In this document: positions 1 through 8,245 of the stretch, one piece after another | How positions within the stretch are numbered: position 1 is the stretch's first letter | Layout: every line of letters starts with the position of its first letter | NCBI RefSeq assembly: GCF_009720775.1 | Contig: NZ_WNKW01000001.1 | Span: 1,736,001 to 1,800,000, forward strand | Length of the DNA stretch: 64,000 nt | From: Pseudoduganella danionis | GTDB taxonomy: Bacteria; Pseudomonadota; Gammaproteobacteria; Burkholderiales; Burkholderiaceae_D | Direction of reading: 5' to 3' | Made by a program: the position numbers and the translations under genes | The notes under the pieces: model-generated | The model's database searches: none | What the model saw: only the letters and a program-made list of their open reading frames with translations | What the model was told of the DNA's origin: nothing

Positions 1-2
1 AA

Positions 3-593
3 AAACTGGCGTATTTCCGCGATGTGTTCTTTTCCCCGCCACCGCAGGTGATCCTCCGGCCCGAAGCGCTGGACCGGGTGCGCCTGAACGAGCAGGGGCA
101 GGTCGATCCCGTCGAACTGATGAACAATCCTGATCTGCGTGGCGTCATCGTCAAGCAGCGGGCCTATGGTCCGGCCGTCGATCAGGTGCTCAGGCAGCCG
201 GGCGGACGCCTGAATGTGGAGCAACTGGCCAGCCCGAATTATGGCGCTGGCACTTTGAAAATGATCTTGCTCGGACGGGCCGATTATCTGATTGAATACG
301 ACATCACGCTGGCCTATGCAATTACCCAGGATGCCGCATTGGCACGCCTGAAGGTGCTGCCGCTGAAGGGCGCGGAGAATTTTGTCGTGACGGGCTTTGC
401 CTGCCCCCGCACGCCATGGGGGCTGGCGACCATACGCCGCATCGATGCCATCCTGTCCACGCCGGAAGCGGCGGCGCTGATCGTCAACACCGAGCTGGGT
501 GCGCTGACCAGTGCCACCGTAGCCCGCTACGGCGCCCAGATCCGCGAATCCGTGCGCCGCGCCAGCGTGGTGGATGCCGAGCGTTTCCGCTAG
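3..593 (+). CDS. Periplasmic substrate-binding-like protein, 5' end cut by window
   Basis: The frame is open from the first bases of the window through to a TAG at 591-593, so the gene begins upstream and only about 196 C-terminal residues are seen. The visible part resembles the C-terminal lobe of the small extracellular solute-binding (family 3-like) proteins common as conserved hypotheticals in proteobacteria, with a long mixed alpha/beta stretch and a closing helix. An internal GTG at 24 could be read as a start, but the frame continues upstream of it with protein-like sequence. No ligand can be named. It converges with the minus-strand copper operon just 5 bases downstream. Confidence 0.6.
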   Translation, partial: KLAYFRDVFFSPPPQVILRPEALDRVRLNEQGQVDPVELMNNPDLRGVIVKQRAYGPAVDQVLRQPGGRLNVEQLASPNYGAGTLKMILLGRADYLIEYDITLAYAITQDAALARLKVLPLKGAENFVVTGFACPRTPWGLATIRRIDAILSTPEAAALIVNTELGALTSATVARYGAQIRESVRRASVVDAERFR

Positions 594-598
594 CCGGT

Positions 599-1033
599 CT
601 AGTGCTGGTGGCCGCCTGCGAGCGGACGCACCACGGCTTCCACCGTGACCTTGCTGCGGACCTGCTTGGCATCTTCGATTTCCAGCGTGAGCGGCACTTT
701 GTCACCATCGGCCAGCGGGCGCTGCAGTTGCATCAGCATCAGGTGGTAGCCGCCCGGTACCAGCTTGACGGGCTTGCCGGCTGGCAGGGCCAGACTGTCG
801 AGCTGGCGCATGCGCATCACATCGTTGCTCATGCTCATTTCATGCACTTCCACGGTACCGGCTACGGGCGAACTGGCTGCTACCAGCCGGCTATCCTGGG
901 CCGCGCTGAGCGTCATGAATGCGCCCGTGGCTTTTTGCTGGGCGACGGTGCCGCGCACCCACGCTTCGCTGACAGTGACCTGGGCCATGGCGGGCAGGGC
1001 GGCGAGTAAAAACAGGTTGAGCAGACGTTTCAT
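599..1033 (-). CDS. PCuAC-type periplasmic copper chaperone
   Basis: A 144-residue exported protein with an N-terminal signal peptide (about residues 1-17). The copper-binding signature of the PCuAC (DUF461) family is met exactly: His64, ten residues, Met75, twenty-one residues, His97 and Met99. A His-rich tail (GGHQH) ends the protein. PCuAC proteins carry Cu(I) in the periplasm and, with SCO proteins, load the CuA site of cytochrome oxidase. The start chosen at 1033 overlaps the SCO stop by 4 bases (ATGA), which implies translational coupling; a longer frame reaching 1102 would lie inside SCO and lose the signal peptide. Confidence 0.93.
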   Translation of the reverse strand: MKRLLNLFLLAALPAMAQVTVSEAWVRGTVAQQKATGAFMTLSAAQDSRLVAASSPVAGTVEVHEMSMSNDVMRMRQLDSLALPAGKPVKLVPGGYHLMLMQLQRPLADGDKVPLTLEIEDAKQVRSKVTVEAVVRPLAGGHQH

Positions 1034-1671
1034 TGGAAGAGTCCTTTCAGAAAATTGCTGGGAGATTTCGGTTGCAGCAGCGTGCGCAGATCGGCTGCGC
1101 ACTGTTCGGCTGTCTGTTCGTGTCGCAGTGCCAGACGGATGGCGCCGTGTTCATCGAACACATAGGTGATGGCCGTGTGGTCCATGGTGTAGGAACTGCC
1201 GCTGGCGACTTTGCTGTAATAGATCTTGAAATCGCTGGCCGTGCGTGCCGTCTGGGCCTTGTCGCCGCGTACAGCGATAAAGCCGGGATCGAAGGCGCGC
1301 ATATACGCGTCCAGCAGGGGCGCCGTGTCGCGCTCGGGATCGACGGTGGCAAACAGCACTTGCAGGCGCTGGCCATCGGCACCCAGCAAACGTTTGATTT
1401 CGACTGCGCGCGACAGCGCAGTAGGGCAGACGTCGGGGCACTGGGTGAAGCCGAAGAACAGCAGCACCAGCTTGCCGCGGAAGTCCTTGACCGAGGCAGG
1501 CTTGCCGTTGGTGTAGGACAGGTGCAGGTCCGGCCCTATGCTGCTGCCGGTGATGTCGATGCCGCTAAGCTTGGGCGCAGCGGCGCTGGCTGGCGTCACG
1601 GCCAGCATGGTGGTGGTGAAAACGGCTGCGCTGGCCCTGGCCAGTGCAGTGATAACAGTACGGCGTTGCAT
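1030..1671 (-). CDS. SCO1/SenC family copper metallochaperone
   Basis: A 213-residue thioredoxin-fold protein of the SCO1/SenC family, which helps mature the CuA centre of cytochrome c oxidase. The copper ligands are visible: Cys78 and Cys82 in QCPDVCP and His165 in YTMDHTA. An N-terminal hydrophobic segment (about residues 8-30) serves as export signal or membrane anchor. It sits between a DUF2946 gene upstream and PCuAC downstream, forming one copper-handling operon. The start at 1671 puts the hydrophobic signal at the N-terminus; the frame is open further upstream but that part does not look like family sequence. Confidence 0.93.
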   Translation of the reverse strand: MQRRTVITALARASAAVFTTTMLAVTPASAAAPKLSGIDITGSSIGPDLHLSYTNGKPASVKDFRGKLVLLFFGFTQCPDVCPTALSRAVEIKRLLGADGQRLQVLFATVDPERDTAPLLDAYMRAFDPGFIAVRGDKAQTARTASDFKIYYSKVASGSSYTMDHTAITYVFDEHGAIRLALRHEQTAEQCAADLRTLLQPKSPSNFLKGLFQ

Positions 1672-1732
1672 AAATATCCCGTAAAAACGTAAGAAATGCG
1701 GGCTGCGCAAGGCAGCCGCCACTTGACGGACT

Positions 1733-2092
1733 TCAGGACAGGGCAGGCGGGGCACGTGGCTGGGCCAGATGCCAGTGGGCGTGGCAGGCTGGTGCTGCGG
1801 GCGCTACGCCGGCATACAAGGCCGCGCCTGCGGGCAGGACGGGCAGACCGGCCAGCGCAACTGGCGGGGCGTAGGTATCGGCGCTGCTGCTGCAGAACAG
1901 GCAATGTTTGAGGCTGTGGGTGGCGGCCGGTGTCTGGCCCGGGGCAGGCGTGCTGCGGCAGACTTCGGCGGCCCATGGCGTGGCTGCGGTGTTGCGCGCC
2001 GCGCTGGCCCATGCCGGGACGAGCAATTGCAGCACGATCGCCAGACAGACGATCAGGCCAGTTGCTTGCTTGCGCTTGAGAAATGCACCCAT
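1733..2092 (-). CDS. DUF2946 family protein, copper-operon associated
   Basis: A 119-residue protein that begins with a short basic stretch and a hydrophobic signal or membrane segment (about residues 11-30), followed by a low-complexity region. A HCLFC motif near residue 65 resembles the His/Cys motif of the DUF2946 family, which is often encoded beside copper or heme genes. It is the first gene of the operon with SCO and PCuAC (61-base gap to SCO). The function is unknown; metal binding at the periplasmic face is an inference from the motif and neighbours. The start at 2092 is preferred because the signal begins there. Confidence 0.7.
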   Translation of the reverse strand: MGAFLKRKQATGLIVCLAIVLQLLVPAWASAARNTAATPWAAEVCRSTPAPGQTPAATHSLKHCLFCSSSADTYAPPVALAGLPVLPAGAALYAGVAPAAPACHAHWHLAQPRAPPALS

Positions 2093-2188
2093 GGGCCGAT
2101 TATAGGCTGTTCTGTGTTTCTTTTCAGCTAGCTTTAAGCTGGCACGGGGACACTGCAATCTTGCAGAGCCGAGCTGCCCCCTATCCTG

Positions 2189-2194
2189 TAGAAT
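2189..2194 (+). promoter_or_regulatory. Candidate -10 box for prc
   Basis: TAGAAT lies about 70 bases upstream of the prc start in the 171-base region between divergent DUF2946 and prc. The same hexamer precedes several other genes here at plausible distances (4773, 6991, 29931). No convincing -35 box at 16-18 bases was found, so this is a weak call. Confidence 0.3.
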
Positions 2195-2263
2195 GGAATA
2201 GCAGTTATCCGCACTGCGCATAACCGATTAATGAGATTGCAAATTTAGTTCCGGAGTAAGCCG

Positions 2264-4522
2264 ATGAAGAAGCAAATGCTGTTGGTCGCCATGCTGGCGG
2301 CGCTGTCCGTGCAAGTTGGCGCTGCCGTGCCGGAGAAAGCCGCGGCCGATACTGTGATCAAGCCGCAGCCGGGCCAGACCCAGGCTGCCCTGTGGGCTTC
2401 GCGCGTGCTGGGCAAGCTGCACTACAAGCCCATGCCGCTGGACGACGCCATGTCGGAAAAAATCTTCGACCGCTACTTCAAGTCGCTCGATTCGGAAAAG
2501 CTGTTCTTCAGCCAGGCCGATATCGACCAGTACACCATCGTGCGCACCCGCCTCGATGATGCGATTCTGGGCGAAAACCTCAGCGTACCATTTGCCATCT
2601 ACAACCTTTATCAGCAACGTTTTACCGAGCGCATCAGCTACGCGCGCGAATTGCTGAAGACTAAATTTGATTTCGCTACCGATGAGAGCTACCAGTACGA
2701 CCGCGAAAAGGCTGATTGGGTAAAAAGCGATGCCGAGCTCAAGGACCTGTGGCGCAAGCGTGTCAAGAATGACTGGCTGCGCCTGAAGCTGGCCGGCAAG
2801 GATGACAAAAGCATCCGTGACACGCTGGACAAGCGCTACGAGAATTACATCAGCCGTTCGCGCAAGCTGACCAATGAGGACGTGTTCCAGATCTTCATGA
2901 ATGCCTATGCGATGTCGATCGAGCCGCATACCAACTATCTGGGCCCGCGCGCTTCCGAGAACTTCGATATCGCCATGCGGCTGTCGCTGGAAGGCATAGG
3001 CTGCGTGCTGCAGACGCGCGAGGAGTACACGGTGGTGCGCGAAGTAGTGCCCGGCAGCCCGGCCGGCCTGTCCGGCAAGATCAAGGTGGGCGACCGCATC
3101 TTTGGCGTGGCCAAGGATGACAAGAGCCCCATGACGGAAGTGCTGGGCTGGCGCATCGACGACGTGGTAGCGCTGATCCGCGGCCCGAAAGACTCGACCG
3201 TGCGGCTCGACATCCTGCCGGCCGATGCTGGCGTGGATGGCAAGCACACCACGGTGACGCTGGTACGCAAGAAAATCAGCATGGAAGAACAGTCGGCCAA
3301 GAAATCCATCTACGAGGTGAAGGACGGCGCCGTCAAGCGCCGCGTTGGCGTGATTTCGCTGCCGACCTTCTATCTGGACTTCGAAGCGCGCCGCCGCAAT
3401 GACCCCGACTACAAGAGCGCCACGCGCGATGTGGCCCGTCTGCTGGTTGAGCTGAAGAAAGAGAAGGTCGACAATGTGCTGATCGACCTGCGCAACAACG
3501 GCGGCGGCTCGCTCAGCGAAGCCGTCGAGCTGACCGGTCTGTTCATCGACAAAGGCCCGGTGGTGCAGCAGCGCAGTGCCGACAACAAGGTGGAAGTGGA
3601 AAGCGACACCAATGCCGGCATGGCCTGGGATGGTCCGATGGGTGTGCTGATCAACCGCGGCTCGGCCTCGGCGTCAGAGATTTTCGCGGCAGCAATTCAG
3701 GATTATGGCCGCGGCGTGATCATCGGCGAGCCCAGCTTCGGCAAAGGCACGGTACAGACCATCTTCCCGCTCGACCGTTTTGCGCCCAACGATAAAGTGC
3801 ATTATGGTGAACTCAAGCTGACCGTGGCCCAGTTCTTCCGTATCAATGGCGGTACCACCCAGCTGCGCGGCGTGACGCCCGATATCAAGCTGCCGACCAT
3901 GGGCGACTCTGATACTTTCGGCGAATCGAGCTATGACAATGCGCTGCCGTGGGTAGCCATCAAGCCGGCTGTCTATATTCCTGTGGGCGACCTCAAGGAA
4001 ATGCTGCCTATACTGGACAAGAAGCATGAGGCTCGCGTGGCCAAGGACAAGGACTTCCAGTACCTGTCGGAAGATATAGCGCTGGTCAAAAAGCAGCGCA
4101 AGGACAACCTGATTTCGCTCAATGAAGTGGCGCGTCGCAAGGAGCGCGAAACCCAGGATGCGCGCGCCAAGCTGCGCGAAGCGCGGCTGCTGTCGCCCGT
4201 GCCCGGCGCTGACGATCCTATCCTGATACCGGACGCCAAGGAGCTGGCCAAGCAGGCAGCGGCCGCCAAAGCCGGTAACGGCAAGACGGCAGCAGCACCG
4301 AAAGTGGCGGCCGTCAAAGGCGCTTTGCGTACGGATGATGGTCTGCAGGGCGACGAGCGCACACTGGCGGCCGAGCTGGACGCGGAAAAAGCCGCCAAGG
4401 CCGCCAAGGATGTACTGCTCAATGAAGCTGTGCACATCCTCGCGGACGAAGTCAGCCTGCTGAAGACGGATACGCGCATGGCGTCGCGCGTGCTGCCTTA
4501 CGCCGTGGACAGCGTCAAATAG
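2264..4522 (+). CDS. prc: Carboxy-terminal (tail-specific) protease Prc
   Basis: A 752-residue periplasmic serine protease of family S41A with a signal peptide (residues 1-20). Domains in order: N-terminal helical region, PDZ domain (about 240-340), S41 catalytic domain (about 350-560) and a long C-terminal extension typical of the Prc/Tsp class. The Ser-Lys dyad is visible as Ser469 in GSASASEIF and Lys494 in FGKGTVQ, 25 residues apart as in E. coli Prc. Prc trims or degrades periplasmic proteins with nonpolar C-termini. The late part of the C-terminal region is Ala/Lys-rich. It appears monocistronic, with its own upstream region and a terminator about 170 bases downstream. Confidence 0.96.
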   Translation: MKKQMLLVAMLAALSVQVGAAVPEKAAADTVIKPQPGQTQAALWASRVLGKLHYKPMPLDDAMSEKIFDRYFKSLDSEKLFFSQADIDQYTIVRTRLDDAILGENLSVPFAIYNLYQQRFTERISYARELLKTKFDFATDESYQYDREKADWVKSDAELKDLWRKRVKNDWLRLKLAGKDDKSIRDTLDKRYENYISRSRKLTNEDVFQIFMNAYAMSIEPHTNYLGPRASENFDIAMRLSLEGIGCVLQTREEYTVVREVVPGSPAGLSGKIKVGDRIFGVAKDDKSPMTEVLGWRIDDVVALIRGPKDSTVRLDILPADAGVDGKHTTVTLVRKKISMEEQSAKKSIYEVKDGAVKRRVGVISLPTFYLDFEARRRNDPDYKSATRDVARLLVELKKEKVDNVLIDLRNNGGGSLSEAVELTGLFIDKGPVVQQRSADNKVEVESDTNAGMAWDGPMGVLINRGSASASEIFAAAIQDYGRGVIIGEPSFGKGTVQTIFPLDRFAPNDKVHYGELKLTVAQFFRINGGTTQLRGVTPDIKLPTMGDSDTFGESSYDNALPWVAIKPAVYIPVGDLKEMLPILDKKHEARVAKDKDFQYLSEDIALVKKQRKDNLISLNEVARRKERETQDARAKLREARLLSPVPGADDPILIPDAKELAKQAAAAKAGNGKTAAAPKVAAVKGALRTDDGLQGDERTLAAELDAEKAAKAAKDVLLNEAVHILADEVSLLKTDTRMASRVLPYAVDSVK

Positions 4523-4689
4523 GCAAAAATGTAACTTGATGCAAAGAAATCTGCCACGCAAGTAGGCGGCAGATCAGCAGATATTCACCAAATATATTTC
4601 AGGCATTATGAATAAAAATTGGAAATATATTCTGCCGTAGAGCATCATTCACCTGTCTCCTCTATTCTCCTCCAAGGAAATAGATTCAG

Positions 4690-4715
4690 CCCGCTCCCGT
4701 AGCGGGTTTTTTTTT
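4690..4715 (+). terminator. Rho-independent terminator after prc
   Basis: The six-base arm CCCGCT (4690-4695) pairs with AGCGGG (4701-4706) around a 5-base loop, followed directly by nine T residues. It lies in the 240-base gap between prc and the NHL-domain gene; apart from this hairpin and a -10-like hexamer at 4773 the gap shows nothing recognisable. Confidence 0.85.
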
Positions 4716-4762
4716 GCCCTGTCGTTTCGAACGCTTCCCAACTCGCCGCGCCACTCGAGGCG

Positions 4763-6922
4763 ATGGATGCACTAGAATGCTGCTTTAAAGTTAATTTTGG
4801 GCGGTGTCTGTTGGCTATTTCGCGTTTAACCTGGCTCGCCGTAGCCGCTGTTGTGCTGGTGCTGGGCGGGGCTGGTGTGTATGGGTGGAAGCGGGCCAGC
4901 GCGCCTGCCGGTGGCAATGCCGCCGCGGTGCACGGCAAAATCCGCGCAACCGAACCGCACTGGCGCGCCCGTGTCGCCGTTTATGCGGGACTGGCACCGG
5001 CCCAGAGCTTCGACGATCCTTTCGGGCTGGTACGCGATAGTGCCGGCAATCTGTATCTGGCCGAAGGCGGCGAGGCCAACCGCGTGGTACGCATCGGCAG
5101 CGATGGCGCCGTGACGCTGCTGGCCGGCGGCAAGGAAGGCTTTAGCGATGGCAGCGGGGCGGCCGCTGCGCTGCATACGCCTTCGGGGCTGGCCATCGAT
5201 GCGGCTGGCAATCTCTACGTTGCCGATACGGGCAATCACGCGATCCGCAAAATCGATGCGCAAGGCGTAGTCACTACGCTGGCCGGCGACGGTATCGCTG
5301 GCGATCAGGACGGGCAGGGCGCTGCAGCGCGCTTTAACGGCCCCGTGGGCATCGCGGTGGACCGTGCCGGCGTGGTGTATGTGAGCGATACGTATAACGA
5401 CCGCATCCGCAAGATTACGCCGGACGGCATGGTCAGCACGCTGGCTGGCGGCAAGCGCAATGGCATGGTGGATGGCGCGGCTGGCGAAGCGCGCTTCGAT
5501 CTGCCCACGGGGCTGGTAGTGGCGCCGGACGGCACGCTGCTGATCGCCGATACGGGCAATGATGCGATCCGCCGGCTGGGACCGGACGGCATGGTCAGCA
5601 CCATTGCCGCCGCGCCCGAAGATGAGCGCGTCTCGCTGCTGCGTGCGCCGGTGGCGCTGGCGCTCACGCATGACGGCTTTCTGTACCTGGCCAGCCAGAG
5701 CCACGGCCGTATCGCCCAGATCACGCCTCAGGGCGAAGTGCTGGCGCTGGAAGACGTCGATCATCCGGCCCAGCCCGGTTATGGCGCGGATGGCGGCGTG
5801 CGCCTGCATGCGCCGCGCGGCATGACGCTGGCGGCCGATGGCAGCCTGTACCTGAGTGATAGCGCCACGCGCCGGCTCTACCATGTGGCTGCCGCAGCCA
5901 GCATGGCGACCAGTACCGAGCCGCCCGTGGCGCTGCCGCTGCCCGGTGCGCGTACGCTGTGGCCGGTAGCACCGCAGGATCAGCCGCATGAAGTGGTGGG
6001 CCTGATGGGCGAAGTGCGCGGCAGTTTCAAAGGCGAGAGCCGGCACCATTTCCATTCCGGGCTGGACGTGCAGGCCGCGATCGGCACGCCGGTACTGGCC
6101 GTGATGGCGGCCAAAGTCAGCAACCCTGCCGCCAGCTGGTCCTATGGCGATCTATCGGAGGGGCTGGCGCTGGGCGAATTCAACTACATCCACATGCGCG
6201 TAGGGCGCGATGCCAAGGACAAGGTGCGTGATGCGCGTTTCCAGTTGCAGCGCGACGAGCAGGGCAAGCCGGTGGCGCTGCGCGTGCGGCGCGGCACCCG
6301 TTTCGGTGTGGGAGAGGTGCTGGGCAGCGTCAATCGCATGGCCCATGTTCACCTTGATTACCGTCCGGCTGGCGAGGCCGTCAATCCGCTGACGCTGCCG
6401 TTTTCGGGCTTGCGCGACACCATCGCGCCGCAGATCCAGCGCATCGCGCTGGCCGATAGTCAGGGCCAGCCACTGACGGCGAAACAGCAGGGCAGGCTGT
6501 TGCTGCCGCGCAGTCTGGGCGGGGTGCAGATCATTGTCGATGCGTTCGACCAGATGGATGGCAATCAGGCACGGCGCCGGCTGGGGCTGTATCAGCTGGG
6601 CTACCAGCTACTCGATAGCAGCGGCCAACCGCTGGCAGGCATGGCGCCGCTGCCGGCCGCCCAGACCTACGACCGCCTGCCGCGCAACCGCGAAGCCGTG
6701 CAGTATGCCTATGCGCCCAGCAGCGGCATCACCGTGCATGGCGCGGCCGAAACCCGTTTCTCCTATGCGCTGCACAACACGCTGGTGCAGGGCCAGATCC
6801 AGCCCGGCCTGTGGCAGATCGGCGCACTGGCGCCGGGTGCCTACATCCTGCGCATCAGTGCACGCGACTATGCGGGCAATCCGGCCAGCGGCGTGCACGA
6901 TCTGGCCGTACAGGTCGAGTAA
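4763..6922 (+). CDS. NHL beta-propeller protein with C-terminal LytM/M23-like domain
   Basis: A protein of up to 719 residues. After an N-terminal membrane or signal segment (about residues 21-42) come five or more NHL-type propeller repeats (about 70-380; repeated NLYVADTGNHAIRK-like units). A region resembling LytM/M23 zinc endopeptidases follows, with both metal motifs present: HxxxD (His431, Asp435) and HxH (His528, His530). The last about 170 residues look like a beta-rich domain. The function is unknown; binding or cleavage of envelope peptidoglycan is an inference. The ATG at 4763 lies before a -10-like TAGAAT at 4773-4778, so the true start may be the TTG at 4811, which keeps the membrane segment. 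Confidence 0.75.
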   Translation: MDALECCFKVNFGRCLLAISRLTWLAVAAVVLVLGGAGVYGWKRASAPAGGNAAAVHGKIRATEPHWRARVAVYAGLAPAQSFDDPFGLVRDSAGNLYLAEGGEANRVVRIGSDGAVTLLAGGKEGFSDGSGAAAALHTPSGLAIDAAGNLYVADTGNHAIRKIDAQGVVTTLAGDGIAGDQDGQGAAARFNGPVGIAVDRAGVVYVSDTYNDRIRKITPDGMVSTLAGGKRNGMVDGAAGEARFDLPTGLVVAPDGTLLIADTGNDAIRRLGPDGMVSTIAAAPEDERVSLLRAPVALALTHDGFLYLASQSHGRIAQITPQGEVLALEDVDHPAQPGYGADGGVRLHAPRGMTLAADGSLYLSDSATRRLYHVAAAASMATSTEPPVALPLPGARTLWPVAPQDQPHEVVGLMGEVRGSFKGESRHHFHSGLDVQAAIGTPVLAVMAAKVSNPAASWSYGDLSEGLALGEFNYIHMRVGRDAKDKVRDARFQLQRDEQGKPVALRVRRGTRFGVGEVLGSVNRMAHVHLDYRPAGEAVNPLTLPFSGLRDTIAPQIQRIALADSQGQPLTAKQQGRLLLPRSLGGVQIIVDAFDQMDGNQARRRLGLYQLGYQLLDSSGQPLAGMAPLPAAQTYDRLPRNREAVQYAYAPSSGITVHGAAETRFSYALHNTLVQGQIQPGLWQIGALAPGAYILRISARDYAGNPASGVHDLAVQVE

Positions 6923-6990
6923 TCCTCCATTGGCTCGCGCGGCCATACGCGGCGCCACGAAAATGCCACGGTGCCGTCCAGATTTTCGGG

Positions 6991-6996
6991 TAGAAT
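6991..6996 (+). promoter_or_regulatory. Candidate -10 box for acyl-CoA dehydrogenase operon
   Basis: TAGAAT lies 49 bases upstream of the first acyl-CoA dehydrogenase start, in the 123-base gap after the NHL-LytM gene. No good -35 box is seen. Confidence 0.3.
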
Positions 6997-7045
6997 AATC
7001 TGAACGACCGTGCTTTTTGGCGCGGGCAAAAATAATGGAGACAGC

Positions 7046-8236
7046 ATGGACCTCGACTATACGGAGACGGATCTGGCCTTCCGTGATACGGTACGCGCCT
7101 TCCTCGAAGCCAATCTACCTACTGACCTGCAGCAGAAAGTGCGCATGCACCGCCGCCTCGAGCGCGATGACTATGTGCGCTGGCACCGCATCTGCGCCAA
7201 ACAGGGCTGGGCTGCACCGGCCTGGCCGGTGGAATTTGGCGGTCCTGGCTGGAGCGCAACCGAGCGCCACATCTGGGAAGAAGAGTGCGCGCGTGCCGGT
7301 ACGCCGCCCATCCTGCCGTTCGGCGTCAACATGGTGGCGCCCGTCATCATGGCCTTCGGTAACGCCGCGCAGAAAGCCTATTACCTGCCGCGCATCCTCA
7401 ATTGCGACGACTGGTGGTGCCAGGGGTATTCCGAACCGGGCTCCGGTTCCGATCTGGCATCGCTGAAAACGACGGCCGAGCGCGTGGGCGATCACTATAT
7501 CGTCAATGGCCAGAAGACCTGGACCACGCTGGGCCAGTATGCCGACATGATCTTCTGTCTGGTGCGCACGGACGGCACGGTGCGCAAGCAGGAAGGCATT
7601 TCCTTCCTGCTCATCGACATGAAGACGCCCGGCATCACGGTGCGCCCCATCATCATGCTCGATGAAGAGCATGAAGTGAACGAAGTGTTCTTCGACAACG
7701 TCAAAGTGCCGGTCGAGAACCTGATCGGGCAGGAGAACAAGGGCTGGACCTATGCCAAATACCTGCTGGGCCACGAGCGCACGGGCATTGCCGCCGTGGG
7801 CCGTTCCAAGCGCGAACTGCTATTCCTGAAGAAGATCGCCACGCAACAGCGCAAGGGTGGCCGTCCGCTGTTGCAGGACCCCGTGTTTGGCGCCAAGGTG
7901 GCTAGTCTGGAAATCGAACTGATGGCGCTGGAAATGACGGTGCTGCGCGTGATTACCAAGGCTGACCACCGGCCCGGACCGGAAGCCTCGCTGCTCAAGA
8001 TACGCGGCTCGGAAATCCAGCAGCAGCTAACCGAGCTGATGCTGGAAGCGCTGGGCCCTGCCGGTCTGCCTTTCGATATCGACTACCTCGAAGGCAAGCG
8101 CGAGCATGCGCTGACGGGCGACGACGCGGCCGCACCGCTGGCCGGCTATTACTTCAATTTCCGCAAGACCTCGATTTACGGTGGGTCTAACGAAATTCAG
8201 AAAAACATCATCACCCAGATGATACTGGGACTGTAA
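7046..8236 (+). CDS. Acyl-CoA dehydrogenase, subunit-like (first of a pair)
   Basis: A 396-residue flavin-dependent acyl-CoA dehydrogenase: N-terminal helical domain, a middle beta domain with the FAD-contact region around residues 130-165 (GYSEPGSGSDLAS) and a C-terminal helical domain ending in IYGGSNEIQ. At the position where medium-chain enzymes carry the catalytic Glu (YEGT) this protein has Gly, so the base may instead be a helix-G glutamate such as that in LGHERTG. The ATG at 7046 has a GGAG ribosome site 5 bases upstream; an upstream in-frame start at 7010 is less likely. The second dehydrogenase follows after 9 bases, so both are probably co-transcribed. Confidence 0.92.
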   Translation: MDLDYTETDLAFRDTVRAFLEANLPTDLQQKVRMHRRLERDDYVRWHRICAKQGWAAPAWPVEFGGPGWSATERHIWEEECARAGTPPILPFGVNMVAPVIMAFGNAAQKAYYLPRILNCDDWWCQGYSEPGSGSDLASLKTTAERVGDHYIVNGQKTWTTLGQYADMIFCLVRTDGTVRKQEGISFLLIDMKTPGITVRPIIMLDEEHEVNEVFFDNVKVPVENLIGQENKGWTYAKYLLGHERTGIAAVGRSKRELLFLKKIATQQRKGGRPLLQDPVFGAKVASLEIELMALEMTVLRVITKADHRPGPEASLLKIRGSEIQQQLTELMLEALGPAGLPFDIDYLEGKREHALTGDDAAAPLAGYYFNFRKTSIYGGSNEIQKNIITQMILGL

Positions 8237-8245
8237 GGGGCAGCC

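Noticed and set aside
2228..3247. Long minus-strand open frame opposite prc
   Set aside because: It is an antisense shadow of a strongly coding gene with a clear protease match on the plus strand; its product has biased composition and no family features.
5041..5880. Repeated DNA in the NHL gene as a tandem repeat or CRISPR-like array
   Set aside because: The repeats are degenerate protein-level propeller units without conserved spacers.
4826..6055. Minus-strand open frame of 409 codons opposite the NHL gene
   Set aside because: It mirrors the repeats of the plus-strand NHL domain and is Arg/His/Ala-rich, typical of antisense frames in GC-rich DNA.
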